Assembly (NCBI GenBank): GCA_033439255.1
Contig: CM065881.1
Coordinates: 1,674,001-1,738,000, forward strand
DNA from: Hericium rajendrae
Taxonomy: Eukaryota; Basidiomycota; Agaricomycetes; Russulales; Hericiaceae
DNA length: 64,000 nt
Reading direction: 5' to 3'
In this document: in pieces, positions 11,230 through 23,280 of the stretch
Layout: every line of letters starts with the position of its first letter
How positions within the stretch are numbered: position 1 is the first letter of the stretch
The notes under the pieces: model-generated
Database searches by the model: none
Told to the model about the DNA's origin: nothing
The model's input: the letters and a program-made list of their open reading frames with translations, nothing else
Made by a program: the position numbers and the translations under genes

Positions 11230-12075
11230 TGATTTGATCTGAAAGTGATCTAAATATGATCTGAAATGATCTGATTTTTGGATTTCAGATACTCAGACTA
11301 TCAGGCAAGTCTTGTTTTTTCAGACACTATCAGCTATATATTCTAACATCAGACAGAATGTCTGAAGTCAGATATGTTTCTTATATCAGACATGTAGACA
11401 TTTTTCAGGAAATTATCTTAAACTCAGACATAACTCAGACATAACTTTTATAATCAGATACTATAGTGTCAGATAAGCTAAATTTAGATAAGACATAATC
11501 AGAGTTAGATCAGACATAATTCAGACAAGATAACTTCAGAAAAGTTAAGGTCAGACTAGTATCAGACACACTAACTTAGTTCAAGATTTTCAGATAAGTC
11601 AACTTCAGACAGGTCAAAATCAGATCAGATATATTAAAATAAACATTTCAGATAAGAAAAACTAGTACAGATCAGTGAGAGTCAGAAAAGATCAAGTCAA
11701 CTTAGACAAACTAGTACAGAGTAGTGTAAATTAGAAAAGATCATATTAACTCAGACAAATACACAAAGAATAGCTTATATCAGATAAAGCAAAGTCAGAA
11801 CAGATCAAGTCAGAATAGATCAAGTCAGATCAGATCAAGTCAGGCTCAGAAAAGCCACACTCAGATAAGTCAAAGCCAAAAAGGTTGAAATCAGACAAAG
11901 CCAAATCAGATAAGTTGTCATCAGAAAAGTTAACTCAGACAAATATCAGATCAGACAAGTTGATTTCAGACTCATCTCAGCCAAGTCAGATGACTTAAAT
12001 CAGACAACACCAATAAGACCAGATCAGACAAGCAAAACAAGCAAGATCACATTAACTCTAGGCAGATCAGACTTG
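11230..12075. repeat. P1 left subterminal TCAGA-rich arm
   Basis: TCAGA and its variants occur roughly every 10-20 bp, mostly in one orientation (TCAGA on the plus strand), with phrases such as CAGATCAAGTCAG repeated near 11800-11860. The right arm at 20320-21830 carries both orientations. There is no reading frame. Such arrays usually bind transposase; that role is inferred. Confidence 0.75.
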
Positions 12076-12319
12076 TAACTCAATCAAAGATCAGAGTATG
12101 AAAAAGTCCACAAAGATAGGATGAAGGCAGGGATAGAAGAATGGAGAGCATGAGAGAATAGTATGGATGAGTATAGTAGGGCAAGAAAAGGCATGAGTGA
12201 GTGGGGATTATAGAGAGCAGTGAATAAAAATCTAGTCCACGAAGATCAAGTATGTAGAACAACCTAAGTCAAAAAGCAAAGAAATTAGATTCTACATGCA
12301 AGAGTAACAGAAACATACC

Positions 12320-15300
12320 TTAGTCATCCTCATCTGCACTCAGGTAGCCACCAAGAGCAAGGCGAGGATGAGAGGAAGGTGACAGAGGAGCAGGAGTGAC
12401 AACATTATTGTTGTTCTTGTTCTTGACGAAAGGCTTCGCCGCATCGAGGATCTTCTTCCACTTTTTGTCGGACAGCTGCATAATCGTCTTCATGTAGTTG
12501 TCAGTGGCATCACCCCAGTTGCTAGAAGAGAAGTCACCAGTACGCTTGCCTTTGTCCTTGCACTCCGAGACCGGGATCATGCGCAAGAAGGCGCATTCAA
12601 CCTATTTACAGTAAGCGAAATAATAGATAATAATGACAAATCACTTACTGCAGCACAAGTCAGTGCCAATGCACTGTGAGGGAACCCAGTCTTTGCCGTA
12701 TGCTCAGGGACCACACCCAGATGGGCATGTGCAAGAGTCTGCAGGATAACAGGAGACCTAAAAAGCTCTGTATAGGTCTTCGAATGTTGTTAGCATTGAT
12801 TGAATACAAGAGAAAGAAAAATTTGACTTACATCACCAGACTTATTACCAAATAGGAATATGAGCACCCTGTCGTTGTTGATATCTTCGTTGATAGGCTT
12901 GAACTTGTCATAACCGAGGAAGAACCTTGCCCATCGTGTTCGGTATTTGGTGCTCTCCAGATCGAACTGGCCTTCGTGTTGCTGCCAGAAGCCTTCGACT
13001 GACTTCTCAGCATGGGTAAAGAAGGAACTACGCCACTCGTATGTTCTTTGCATCATCTAGTACAAAACAAAATGAGCATTCAACTTAAAAAAAAAATGGA
13101 GTACTTACTATGCCATAGCATGGCTCATTTCGAGTAGCCAATACCTGCTCACTATCAGGGAAGGCCTTGTCGAATGCCGCTTGGGCACGTTCAACGAGAC
13201 CCTCCGTGTTCCAGGGATCCGTGCGGGTAGAGAAATAGTGACGCCAAATCGGAACGACAAGCTTGCGGAATTCATCAGCAGGTACAGGGAGGTCGGAGTT
13301 CTTGAAGCTCCTGGATGCGCGGACAGCGGGGAACTCGTTGTCATCGCCGGCCTCGGTGTCCTTGGTCGATGCCGATGCTTGCGAGAATGAGAGGGCCTGT
13401 AGGGAAGATGGAAGGATGTCAGTTATAAAGATGGCAGCAAGCTGCAGCGACATACCGTGAGCATCGAATCTGTACGAGACTAGTCAAATATTAGTGATTA
13501 GTATACCATAGTCTATAACGAACAAGATTACTTACAATAGAGGAAACAGATGGCATGGAAAGACTGCGCGCGTGGTTTGAGTGCACCTCCACGACTTGCA
13601 GCTTGGACAGAGATCGAGCATGCTGGCCTGGCAGACGAGCACTGGATGTGGCCTTGTCACTACTGGCGGAGGCGTTCGTCTGCAGCATGGAGGCAGGGGC
13701 CTTCCGCGTGCTCGTGTTTGAAGGTGCGTGGCGACTTCGGCTTGCTGGGGTATTGATTGTGGATCCACGATTGGCAGCCTGCGACGATGTAGCCATTTGA
13801 GACATTGAGAAGATGTTGCTGGCACGAGAGGCGGAGGTAGGAGGGACAGAGCGAGATGGCAATGGAGGTGGGGATGGTGAGCGATTGCCGTTCGACTCGT
13901 AGTCACTGTTGATGTTGTCTGGGAGCTTGGACAGGTGCACTTTGTCGTCGTCAAAAAAGAAGCCCCCGTCACTCAGCATAGGACCGTCGATATCGATAAG
14001 ATGGTCGGACTCGTCCTCCTGAAATGACTGCACGTCAACCTGGACGGGCGATGGACGTACTTTCTGTTTTGAGGGCTGGGTCACTCGCTTTGGGGTCTTG
14101 TGCATCAGGAACCTTCAAAACTTTCTGTTTGACCTGCGAGGCATCTGACAGTGTCTGCATGACATGCAGCAGTTGCATCAGACACATCAGATACTCTCAG
14201 ACAACATCAGCTACTCTCAGCTAGCTGCAGAATATTTGACCTTAAGATTCAAAAAAGTATCAATGCAGAATGCTCACAGACTGATCAGAACTGCTCAGAT
14301 TTATGTAAATTTTAGATATTGAAAACTTTGTTGCATCTAATGATTAGAGTTGGATGACTACTATATCTGCCAATAGTTATTGACTTCAAAATATAAAATC
14401 TCTGATCAAAAATTGACCTCTAATTAGAGCCTGCAGCTGGATCAGGTCTTGCAGTTGATCAGACTCTGCAGGATCCATCAGAAAGTTTTGAAGGTTCCTG
14501 ATGTGCTTGGGTTGCACAACGACAATGTCGAGCTCGAGTGAGATAGGATTAGTAGCATATAAGTAATTAAAGATATGCAATGTACCTTGTGTGAATCACG
14601 GTCTTCATCCTGCGATGCCTCAGCCTCGTTGACCTCGTCCTCATCCTCCATGCCACCAAACCGTCTCTCTACACGCGCCTGGCTTGCAGTGCGATCAACA
14701 GACTTGGCACTGGATCGGGACTGCGGTCTTCCACGAGAGGACTTGCTGGACGAACGTGGGATCTTGTCCTCCCAGCCCGGCCGCAAACCCCGTTTCACGC
14801 GGCTTGGATAAGGAATTTTGAAGATGGACGATTGACGTGGAAAGAGCGAGGCGGAAGCAGAAGTCGCGACCGAAAGGGTCGACATAGCGGAGTGGGAAGT
14901 TGGAGAAGGGATGAGGTGACGAAACACGAAGATAGGAGCGGTAATGGAAAACGTCAACGTAGATTGGGCCAGGAGGAGATGATAGAGGGTAAGGGACGAT
15001 GTTTGAGAGATCGAAGACGACGGTGAGCAAGTGCAAAGTCGACGTGGATGGTGAGCGCTTACCTTCCGTTCGATTCCGGCGATGCTGACTCAGCCTCGAC
15101 GTTGTCGAACACGACTCGTTTCTTCAACGCCTTGCCCTTGGCTTTCTTATCTCCCTTTCTCTTCGTCGTCCTCCCTCTCTTATCACGACCTTCTCCCTCG
15201 CTGCTAAGTTCCTCCGCCGACTCCTCCTCCTCTATGCGGGCCTCATCGAACATCTCAACATCGTCCGCATTCGACTCGGGTTGGAAGGTTGGGTCTCGAT

Positions 15301-16047
15301 CGGAATCATCAGTGGGTTCTGGGTACTGCAGGTGAGTAACGATTCGTCTTTAGAGTGAAAATAAACCACTGACCTTCAATGATCTCCTTCTCGGACATCC
15401 TACGGCCACCCACAGCTGCTCGCGCAACTCCTTTCGACTTTGAACTCGTCTTCTCCTTCGCCTTCCCACCTGCAACCGCCTGTCTTGCTGTCTTCCCCTT
15501 CAACAACGACCTATCGCGTACCGGATCAGCGCGGATTGACTTATCGCCAGCATCTCGGTCCCTCTCTCCATCCTCCTCCAACTTCTCCTCCTCCGACGTG
15601 TCCTCGTGCACACGTTTCTGCCCTCTAGGCATCGCGGGTGGGACCTCAACGAAAACTTGCTGCCTGGGAGCTGTTGTTGAGACATCAACAAGGTGAGCTT
15701 AAGAATCTCCAATCAAAAAATATGAACTAACCTTGCTGGACTGCCCGCCCCGCACGACCACCACCATGACCGTATATCCTCGACGGTCCCGCACGCTCAC
15801 CATCAAGCAGAGCCTCGTTCGCCTGCCGAACGCGTTCAAGGCGGGAACTCCGGTCAGCCGCCTGCTCTTGAGCAGCCCATTCAGCAGCTTCGCCAGCCGC
15901 GAGCTGCTCGTTCGTCCGATGCCGCTTGTGCGAGTTTGACGAAGTCGTCCGAGACTGGTGAGTACTAGCATCCGGTAACAAAGTCGAGCCGGATTGACCA
16001 GAGCCACGGGGGGATGCAGCTCGAGTCTTCGCGCGAGTGGACACCAT
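12320..16047 (-). CDS. P1 accessory gene, divergent to the transposase; interrupted by a MITE
   Basis: This leftward gene of about ten exons and some 880 codons is homologous to the P2 gene at 27129-31508. My exons are 16047-15732, 15670-15374, 15318-15063, 14812-14586, 14532-13536, 13479-13456, 13396-13109, 13056-12832, 12777-12649 and 12601-12320. The N-terminus is basic and Ala/Gln-rich (RRxEQxAxEAA type), followed by an acidic/basic linker with KRVxF and SRxKRGLxPxW motifs and Ser-rich stretches. The C-terminal half has PxWR...DPxxxxxxV...FP, QRTYEWR and FSSSNWGDATDNYMK blocks. The QRTYEWR part faintly recalls basidiomycete DUF6532-type proteins (tentative). Function is unknown; a DNA- or chromatin-associated partner of the transposase is a guess. 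A 401-bp MITE splits the fifth exon, so this copy is broken. Splice sites were chosen by eye. Confidence 0.7.
13456..13479 (-). other. Conserved 24-nt micro-exon of the accessory gene
   Basis: The exon is bounded by a good acceptor (CTAG) and donor (GTATG) on the minus strand. P2 has a micro-exon of exactly the same length in the same place (28237-28260). Both encode an SRT-S type octapeptide. Equal length in two diverged elements supports it as a real exon. Confidence 0.65.
14103..14503 (-). mobile_element. 401-bp Plavaka MITE (family M1) inside the accessory gene
   Basis: The ends are CATCAGGAACCTTCAAAAC and the inverse, with a TG duplication at 14101-14102 and 14504-14505. Two further 401-bp copies lie at 39673-40073 and 56231-56631 in the opposite orientation. 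No coding capacity. It is the youngest layer of the six-deep nest. Confidence 0.92.
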
Positions 16048-17125
16048 GAAGCAAAGATTGACTGAGTTGTTAACAGATAGTAGAGGAGAACACGAGGGGG
16101 GAGAGTGTGTGTCAGATGAGCAACGATACACACCTGTATTTAAAGTCGAGTGCCCGTAGTTTTGGCTTTCGGCTCTGTGCTGTGGGTTCTGCCGCGCCTG
16201 AGCTGTGAATTCTCCCGCACGCGAGCCTTCCATCCCTGGTAAGTCCCGACTTCGCGTGTTTCCCGCTGCCATGCGCGCTCTCGCCTGATTTGATTTGCTT
16301 TTTCCCTTTCACCCAGATCTTCTGACTTCTTTGTGTCTCGGCCCTGCCGTTTGGTCTGCACCACGCGCGCTTCCTCCGATTGCATCGCACGTGTTGTCTC
16401 CATGTCCCGCCCAGGAGCTCCTCAGTATCTTTCACACCAGCTGTCCCGAGATCTCGCACCCGCCGTTTGGCTTACAATCCCACTTCTATTCACCTGAGGC
16501 CCCGACCCAGTCTGTACCCCACATGTGAGTAGCTCCCTATCTCTCATCACAGCTTACTCACGTGCGGTGTCTTGTGCCCGCAGTTTCCGTTCCCGTCTCC
16601 ATTCCCGTTCCACTTCGGGCTCTTTTCGCTACCACCGTAGTCTATCTGCGCACCTCCGCTGTGCCTCGCGCATGCTCAGTGGAGCTATTTGACTGGGCTT
16701 AATCTCACGCATGCATTGTGTGCTGTGCTTTGTGCATGCCTGGGCCTGTACATCTCGAGCAGCATCTTGCACATTTTTGACACATCTCGCACATCTCCGG
16801 CGATATCATACACACCTCAGCTCATCTCTCTTGTGGTGCTGCATCTTGGGTGTTTGTCTCAGTGCACCTTGGGAACTTTGTGCTGTGTGTTTCTCACTGT
16901 GCTGTGCTTTCAAAGCTTGTTGCTGTGTCTTGCATATTTTCGTAGAGTCTGAATCGGAAATCTAGTGTCTTGTTGAACTTTGTTTGAATATTGGGCCCTG
17001 ATCTTGCCCTAATTGCACATATTTCTTGCTTGGCCTTTAGCCTTTAGCATTGATAAATCTGAATTGACTGAGAAAATAACATTGATCCTTGAAACTACTG
17101 GCTATTATTGGTTGGCTTGCTAAAC
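16048..17125. promoter_or_regulatory. Shared divergent promoter region of P1
   Basis: This 1.08-kb gap separates the start codons of the leftward accessory gene and the rightward transposase. A TTTAAATA-type TATA-like word faces left near 16138. The right half is CT- and TTGTG-rich (TGCACATT, TTGTGCTG). GTGAGT sequences near 16525 suggest a possible 5'-untranslated intron. Frames predicted here are short and unsupported. P2 has the equivalent gap at 31509-32260. Confidence 0.5.
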
Positions 17126-17286
17126 ATGCCTCTTCCTCGCCGCAAAGTGCAGCGTGCTCGTGCATATGCTTGTCCAGTGCCTTCAGGGTACATTTGCAGA
17201 CTTGGCTTTGTAACTTTAGGAGGTCTCAAAAAACACATGACTGCATCACATCCTGATATACAAAGTTTGGAGGATGCACAGGCTTC

Positions 17287-17317
<31 letters not shown>

Positions 17318-20193
17318 ACTTCTCGAGTTCCATCACCTATGCCTCGTTCTCCATCCCCAAGTCGTTCTTCATCTCCAGATGTGCCTGCAGCTTTTTATGA
17401 TGATCCAGACTATTGTCCACAAGATGGACCTGATACAGAGGAAACTGCAGGCCCTAAAAATACAACCATAACACATCCTGTTTTAAATGGAAGGCCATGT
17501 GATAAATCTGGAAAATATCTTGATGATCCTGATGCACCACCTGTACCAAAGACTTCAGATCCAGATAATTGGTCTCCTTTTGAAAATCGGATAGAATTTG
17601 AAACTGCAGATCTCCTTTTTCGTCAGGTGCACACATCAGAGAAAAAATTTGACACTCTGATGAGGCTTTGGGCACAGACTACAGATGACTGCCCTTTTGC
17701 AGATCACGAGGACTTACATGCCACACTTGACTCAATCTCTATGGGAGATGCACCATGGCTATGTTTTACTGTAAAATGGAATGGAGCTGTTGGAAGAAAT
17801 GCACCTGCATGGATGTTTGAAGAATATGAAGTGTGGTATCGCAATCCACGTGTTGTCATTCAGAATCAATTGAAAAATCCTGACTTCAAAGAAGAAGTTG
17901 ATTATGCTCCTAAAAGAGAGTTTGGTTCAAATGGCAAAAGACAATGGACAGATTTTATGTCAGGAAATTGGGCATGGAGACAAGCTGATGAAATTGCTAA
18001 GGAGAATCCTACAAATGAAGGTGCAATGTTTGTGCCAGTTATTTTGGGTAGTGATAAAACAACAGTCTCTGTGGGTACTGGTCACACTCAGTATTGGCCA
18101 CTTTATGCATCAATTGGAAATGTACACAATAATGTACGCCGTGCTCATCGTGATGCAGTAACTGTTATGGGATTTTTAGCTATTGCAAAAACAGATCAGG
18201 AATATCAAAATAGTGTTTATTTTCGACGGTTTCGACGACATCTTATGCATCAATCATTACGGACAATTCTTGAGCATATACATCCTGGAATGACTACTCC
18301 TGAAGTAGTGCAGTGTTCAGATGGACATTTTTGCCGTGCTATTTATGGTCTTGGACCATACATTGGAGATTATCCTGAACAGGTTTTATTTGCTTGTATT
18401 GTTCAAAACTGGTGCCCTAAATGCACATGTCATTGGAAAGATCTAGACAGTGGACAAGGCATTAATCGATCTCATGAGCATACCAAAAGTTTGATAGATG
18501 ATAGATCTAATAGTAATAAAAAGCTTTGGGATAATTATGGCATAGTAGCAAATATTATGGTAAGTAATTAACTTGATAAAATATTGCATAGATTGTCTAA
18601 ATAAAGATTTTACAACAGCCATTTACATATTATTTTCCACGTGCTGATATTCATGAATTGCTTTCATTTGATCTTCTTCACCAAGTGATTAAAGGCACCT
18701 TTAAAGATCATTTAGTTGATTGGGTTCAAGAATATTTGATTAAGCAACATGGACCATCTTGTGCTCTACAAATTATGGCAGATATTGATCGAAGAATTGC
18801 TGCTGCTCCATCATTTCCAGGATTGCGTTGATTTCCTGATGGACGTGGTTATACACAGTGGACTGGTGATGATTCCAAGGCACTTATAAAAGTTTGGCTG
18901 CCTGCAATTGAAGGTCATGTGCCTTCACAGATGGTTCGAGCCATTGTAGCCTTTTTAGAATTTTGCTACATTGCACGAAGATCTGTCATTGATGAAGACA
19001 GCTTGGCTGAATTAGATGCTGCTTTGGAGACCTATTATAAAGAGCGTGTAATATTTGAAAAAGCTGGTGTTACTCCAAAAAACATATCATTACCTCGACA
19101 ACACTCTTTGAAGCATTATCATCACTTGATTGAGGAGTTTGCAGTACCAAATGGCCTATGCACTTCTATTACAGAGGCAAAACATATCAAAGCTGTAAAA
19201 GAGCCTTGGAGATGGTCTAGCAGATTTAATGCTTTAGGACAAATGCTTATTACAAATCAAAGACTTGATAAACTTTCAGCATGCCGGGTTGATTTTACAA
19301 CTCGAGGCATGTTAGATGTACCTTTTGATTTTGTAATAACAGATGAAGAAGTTGATCCAGGTGCCAATAATGATTTGAGCACTTCAGACTCAGATTCTGA
19401 TAGTGATAGACTTCAAAATGATGGAGAACTGCTACTAGATGATTATAAAGAAGATCCTGAGGAAAGTGGACCTTTGCTAGTAGAGAGATCTGAAATTATC
19501 ATGTCTAGTGTCTCATTAGCCAAAGGCCGAGATATATATTATCCTCGAAGGCTTCGAGCTGTTGAAACATTTACTGGCTATTGGGAATTATCTGATTCTA
19601 TTCAAAGATTCCTATATGATCAATATCATCTTGATGAGCCACCACCACTAGATGACATTCCTCTGTCACAATGTCCACTTGCACCATACAAAATTGATAT
19701 AGTCAGTTCTGCTACAGCAATCTATCATTCTCCTAGTGATTCTTCAGGCATCACAGGAATGCGACATCATCTGATCCGTTCATCATCTTCTTGGCGTGGT
19801 TCAGGTCCAAGACATGATTGTGTATATGTAAACAATAATGCAGAATTGCCAGGAATGCATGGATTATATATTGCACAGATCTTACTTTTCTTTTCATTCT
19901 CACATGAAGGCACAGTATATCCCTGTGCATTTGTTGAATGGTTTATTACTATTGGAGATGAGCCAGATTCAAATACAGGAATGTGGATAGTAGAGCGAGA
20001 ACAAGATGACAATGGTGAACCTGTTCGTTCAGTGATACATATTGATACAATTCTTCGTGGTGCCCATTTACTTCCTATCTTTGGAAATGATTTTCTTCCA
20101 TCAAATTTTCAGCATACATGGTCATTAGATGCATTTTCTACATACTATGTTAACAAATACTCAGATCATCATGCACATGAAATTGCATTCTAA
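17126..20193 (+). pseudogene. Plavaka transposase of P1 (two exons, one in-frame stop)
   Basis: Exon 1 starts at ATG 17126 (MPLPRRKVQ) and ends at 18559; a 59-bp GT-AG intron (18560-18618) is followed by exon 2 to TAA 20191-20193, about 1000 codons. Near the N-terminus is a C-x7-C-x12-H-x4-H zinc finger, then an ARARAR stretch encoded by a CGTGCT microsatellite (about 17287-17318). Family blocks follow: VILGSDKTTVSVGTGHT, HNNVRRAH, YGLGPYIGDYPEQ, DIHELLSFDLLHQVIKGTF, WTGDDSKAL, NGLCTSITEAKHIKAVKEPW and NQRLDKL, then an acidic linker. P2 matches throughout. TGA at 18829-18831 stands where P2 has CGA, a CpG-type transition, so full-length protein is not expected without read-through. Role in an intact copy: nuclear cut-and-paste of CATCAG-ended DNA. 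Confidence 0.9.
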
Positions 20194-21833
20194 CTCTGTA
20201 TATTATATGTACTAGTAATTACAATAATCAGTGTTGGTTATAAAGATGATTGTCATTTGTCATTATATGATAAAATTGATGTGATATTTTTTGCTACCAG
20301 GTATGTTATGATGTTTAGCTTTGTCACTAAAATCTGAAACTGTTGCTACTGAACTTACCTTGTCAGAATGTGTTTGAATCTCAAATCATCAAAAAGATAC
20401 TCTTTGCTTAAGATCTTATAATGTTAGAATTGAATTAAATTTCAGACCTTTAGATAAGCTTTGCTTTTCAGGTTGCATAGAAATACTAAATCACTTCAGA
20501 CTTTACTACATTTTTTCAGACTTGACATGTAATATCAGAATGTATTTGAACCTAAGACTATCAGACAACAACTTTTGATTAGATATGTCAAAATGTCAGA
20601 GTTGAACTTAATTTCAGAGTTTCAGACAACTTCTATTTTTCAAACTGCACAGACACTCTAAATCTTTTCAGAGATTTCACATTCTTTCAGACTTGACATA
20701 TAATGTCAGAATATGTTTGAATCTCAGATCATCAGGCAAAAAAAGAAATCCAGATATTTCAAAATTGCTAGAAGTAACCTCAATGTCAGACTTTCAGACA
20801 ATATCTGCTTTTTCAACTACACACAGACTTTTTAAGTCTTTTCAGATACTCTAAATCTTTTCAGACTTGAAATTAGTAATTTCTTTTAGACTTAATATAT
20901 AATGTCAGAATATATTTAAATCTTAGACTGTGAATCTTATAGTAGTATCAAATTAAGCTCAATATATTTGAATTGCAAACTATCAGATCAAAAGTTTTTG
21001 CTATTAAGATATTTTTATATCTTGAAGTTAAAGTTGAAGTTAAACATAAGACTTGATATCATAGTACTATACTGTATACTACTTAGTATCACACTGTCAG
21101 ACAACTCTTACTTAGTATTAATCTAGTGAATACTAGAAATACTAGTACTAAAATTAAGTATTACTACTAGGCTAGTACTAATAATATTCAAGTTAGTACT
21201 CCTTAGTACTTTTACTACTTTCAAGTTGTGCCTCAGAGCAGATCTTTTTTCTTGAAAGTGACAAGTTTTTTGAAAGCCTCATATTGTCACAAATTGAAAG
21301 TCTAATACTAGTTTTAGCAGAGTATTAGTAATAAGTTCTACAATTACTGAGTATTACTACTAAGCAGACATCACATTTAACATCTCAATATAATATTTGT
21401 CTCAGCTTGAAGCAAAAAAAAAGAAATCTCTAAATACTGCTAAGTTAGTAGTGAGGCTTTTGATTAATCAGTCTATCAATGAACTTAATGCATGTTACTT
21501 AGTGTATCTCACCAATTAAGTAATAAATCTTATAGTAAGATCATCCACATCTCTGAGAAAAATATAAGTTATAATTGATCTGAAAAAAACAAGACTTGCC
21601 TGATAGTCTGAATCTGTCTTTAACTCTGAGTATCTGATTATTTTTGATATCTAATATGTCTGAATGCTTCTGAAACACAGTCTAAAATTTTACTGTGTCT
21701 GTTTTTCATCTGATATGTCTAATTTATCTGAATATTGTCTGAGAGCAACTTTCTTCAGACATGTAAAGATTTCAGACAAATCAGTCAAATTAGACAGCTT
21801 CAGACTAGTCAGAAATTTTGGGTTTTGCTGATG
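20194..21833. repeat. P1 right subterminal arm
   Basis: After the transposase stop comes an AT-rich stretch with recurring CAGACTT, TCAGACAA and TGTCAGAAT words, an AGTACTA/TACTAGT-rich patch at about 21060-21210, and the right TIR ending TTTTGCTGATG at 21833. No gene. Confidence 0.7.
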
Positions 21834-22786
21834 CAGTGGCAACATGCCATGGACTCTGCAGCTCCCAGGTCTGCTTCTTGCTTTTGGTATGTCTGATCTG
21901 AGGACAGCACTTATGGTGTGTGATACGTCACTGCTTGTTGGTGTGTGCCTAGTCTAGTTTGAGTGTTCGGAGTGTTTGTCTTCAAGTGGAATTGAGACTT
22001 CTGAGTATGCACTGAGTGTAAATGTCTTGCTCTGTCAATTATATCTGCTCTTGAAAATGTCTAAAATCTGAAGTTTGTCTGAAAGTGGAACTGAGTTCTG
22101 ATTACAGTCTGACTGCCTGATTTATATCTGAATGTCTGAACAAGCTCTGATGAATGTGACACTGTCTGATTTTTATCTTATAAGATTCTGAATGGGCTCT
22201 GATAAGTCTGATATTGTCTGATAATTTTCTTATATTGTCTGTGTTTCACCTGATAAGATTTTGAGATGTCTGATTGATCTGACATACAATCAAGTAAGAT
22301 ATCAATGTAGACTCTAATTCTGATTACTTTGAGATATCTAAACAAGGTCTCATCACTCTAAATAGTATCTGATAATGTCTAACAATATCTAATGGTATCA
22401 AAAAATATCTGAAGTTATCAGATGATCTCTGACAATATCAGAAAATGTCTAAAGGCATTAGACAATGTCTAGAGTTCTCAGATACTGTCTGAAGTCATCA
22501 GGCAAAGTCTGACCCTATCAGATATTTTCTGATGCTGCCAGACAATGTCTGATAGTATTAGAGATTATCTGATAATATCAAAAAATGTCTGTAGTCATCA
22601 GACTTTTTTCTGACTTCAGACAATTTTTTTCTGAAGTGATCTGAAGTGGTCTGAAAATTAAGGACCTACATGATTTGTCTGATTGTCTGATAGTAACAAT
22701 TGAACAAAGTTAGACAAGTTTGGATCATTTACAGTTAATTTACAGATCACTTACAGACAATTCAGAAAATTTGAGGGTTACTGATG
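21834..22786. repeat. P3 right arm
   Basis: Sequence resumes after the P1 target duplication with about 200 bp of mixed composition, then a TCTGA-rich array (22030-22780) with phrases such as ATCTGATAATGTCTAA and ATCAGACAATGTCTGA every 15-20 bp. It ends in the right TIR. No gene. Confidence 0.65.
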
Positions 22787-23280
22787 AAGATAATTATACT
22801 AAACTTACAAAGCCTACAAAAAGCGAAAATAGAGTCTATAAAATCAAAGATTAGTTGGTAACAAATCATCTGTGACAAAACATTTAAAACATACCAAAGA
22901 TATGAAAAAGCGAAAATAAATGATCCTAAAACATGAATAACATTAGCATAGAACAGCAGACATAAAGACCTATGACTTACCGAAGGTTGAGGAAGAAGGT
23001 ATGAAGTACCGAGGAAAGTCGGGAGAATGTAGTGGTTGAAGAGAGAGAGAACGTGCATTGTGCGAGGATTATATAGGTGAGCGCGGGTTTCCCCGGCGGA
23101 GCCCCAAATGTGGCTGCCGAGGCCCGGCCCGAGCACCGCGTCAGAGGCTAGGTGCCAGATGCCACTAATTTCACTGCGCTGTCCCCTAGCTTACAGTAGC
23201 TTAGTTAGATATGTAGCTCATAGGATCAGATTGTATCAATCAACGACAAGTGCGTCGGTTTTTTCAGAATTTCTACGGTT
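22787..23280 (-). other. P0 right part: possible leftward promoter and first exon
   Basis: On the minus strand TATATAATCC (near 23070) is followed by a CT-rich tract and a GT donor (TTCG|GTAAGTCAT, near 22980), looking like a TATA box, short leader and intron. No conserved protein follows. The frame over 22762-23136 crosses the P3 boundary and is not a real gene. Confidence 0.3.

Larger units (their letters stand above)
11218..21833 (+). mobile_element. P1: complete Plavaka transposon (10.6 kb), two genes
   Basis: TIRs begin CATCAGCAAAAC and continue to an AAAATTTCTGA block. The target duplication is CA (11216-11217, 21834-21835). TCAGA/TCTGA-rich arms occupy 11230-12080 and 20320-21830. Inside are the rightward transposase (17126-20193) and a leftward accessory gene (12320-16047). 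P2 has the same plan. It inserted into P3. The transposase carries one stop and the accessory gene a MITE, so this copy is probably inactive. Confidence 0.88.
6933..22786. mobile_element. P3: Plavaka-like DNA transposon nested in P0 (15.9 kb with P1 inside)
   Basis: The left end CATCAGGAAGAGCCAAATTT pairs with a right end reading AAATTTGAGGGTTACTGATG. The TIR is imperfect but has the CATCAG and CAAATTT blocks shared with P1 and P2. AAG flanks both sides (6930-6932, 22787-22789). Without P1 it is about 5.2 kb and has no transposase. It has TCAGA-rich arms (6940-8700 and about 22030-22780) and a GC-rich cargo region (8770-11217) with four intron-plus-palindrome units. The pairing of these two ends rests on TIR similarity plus the AAG match. 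Confidence 0.7.

Noticed and set aside
22762-23136. Minus-strand frame of 124 codons
   Set aside because: It crosses the right boundary of P3 into P0 sequence, so it cannot be one ancestral gene.
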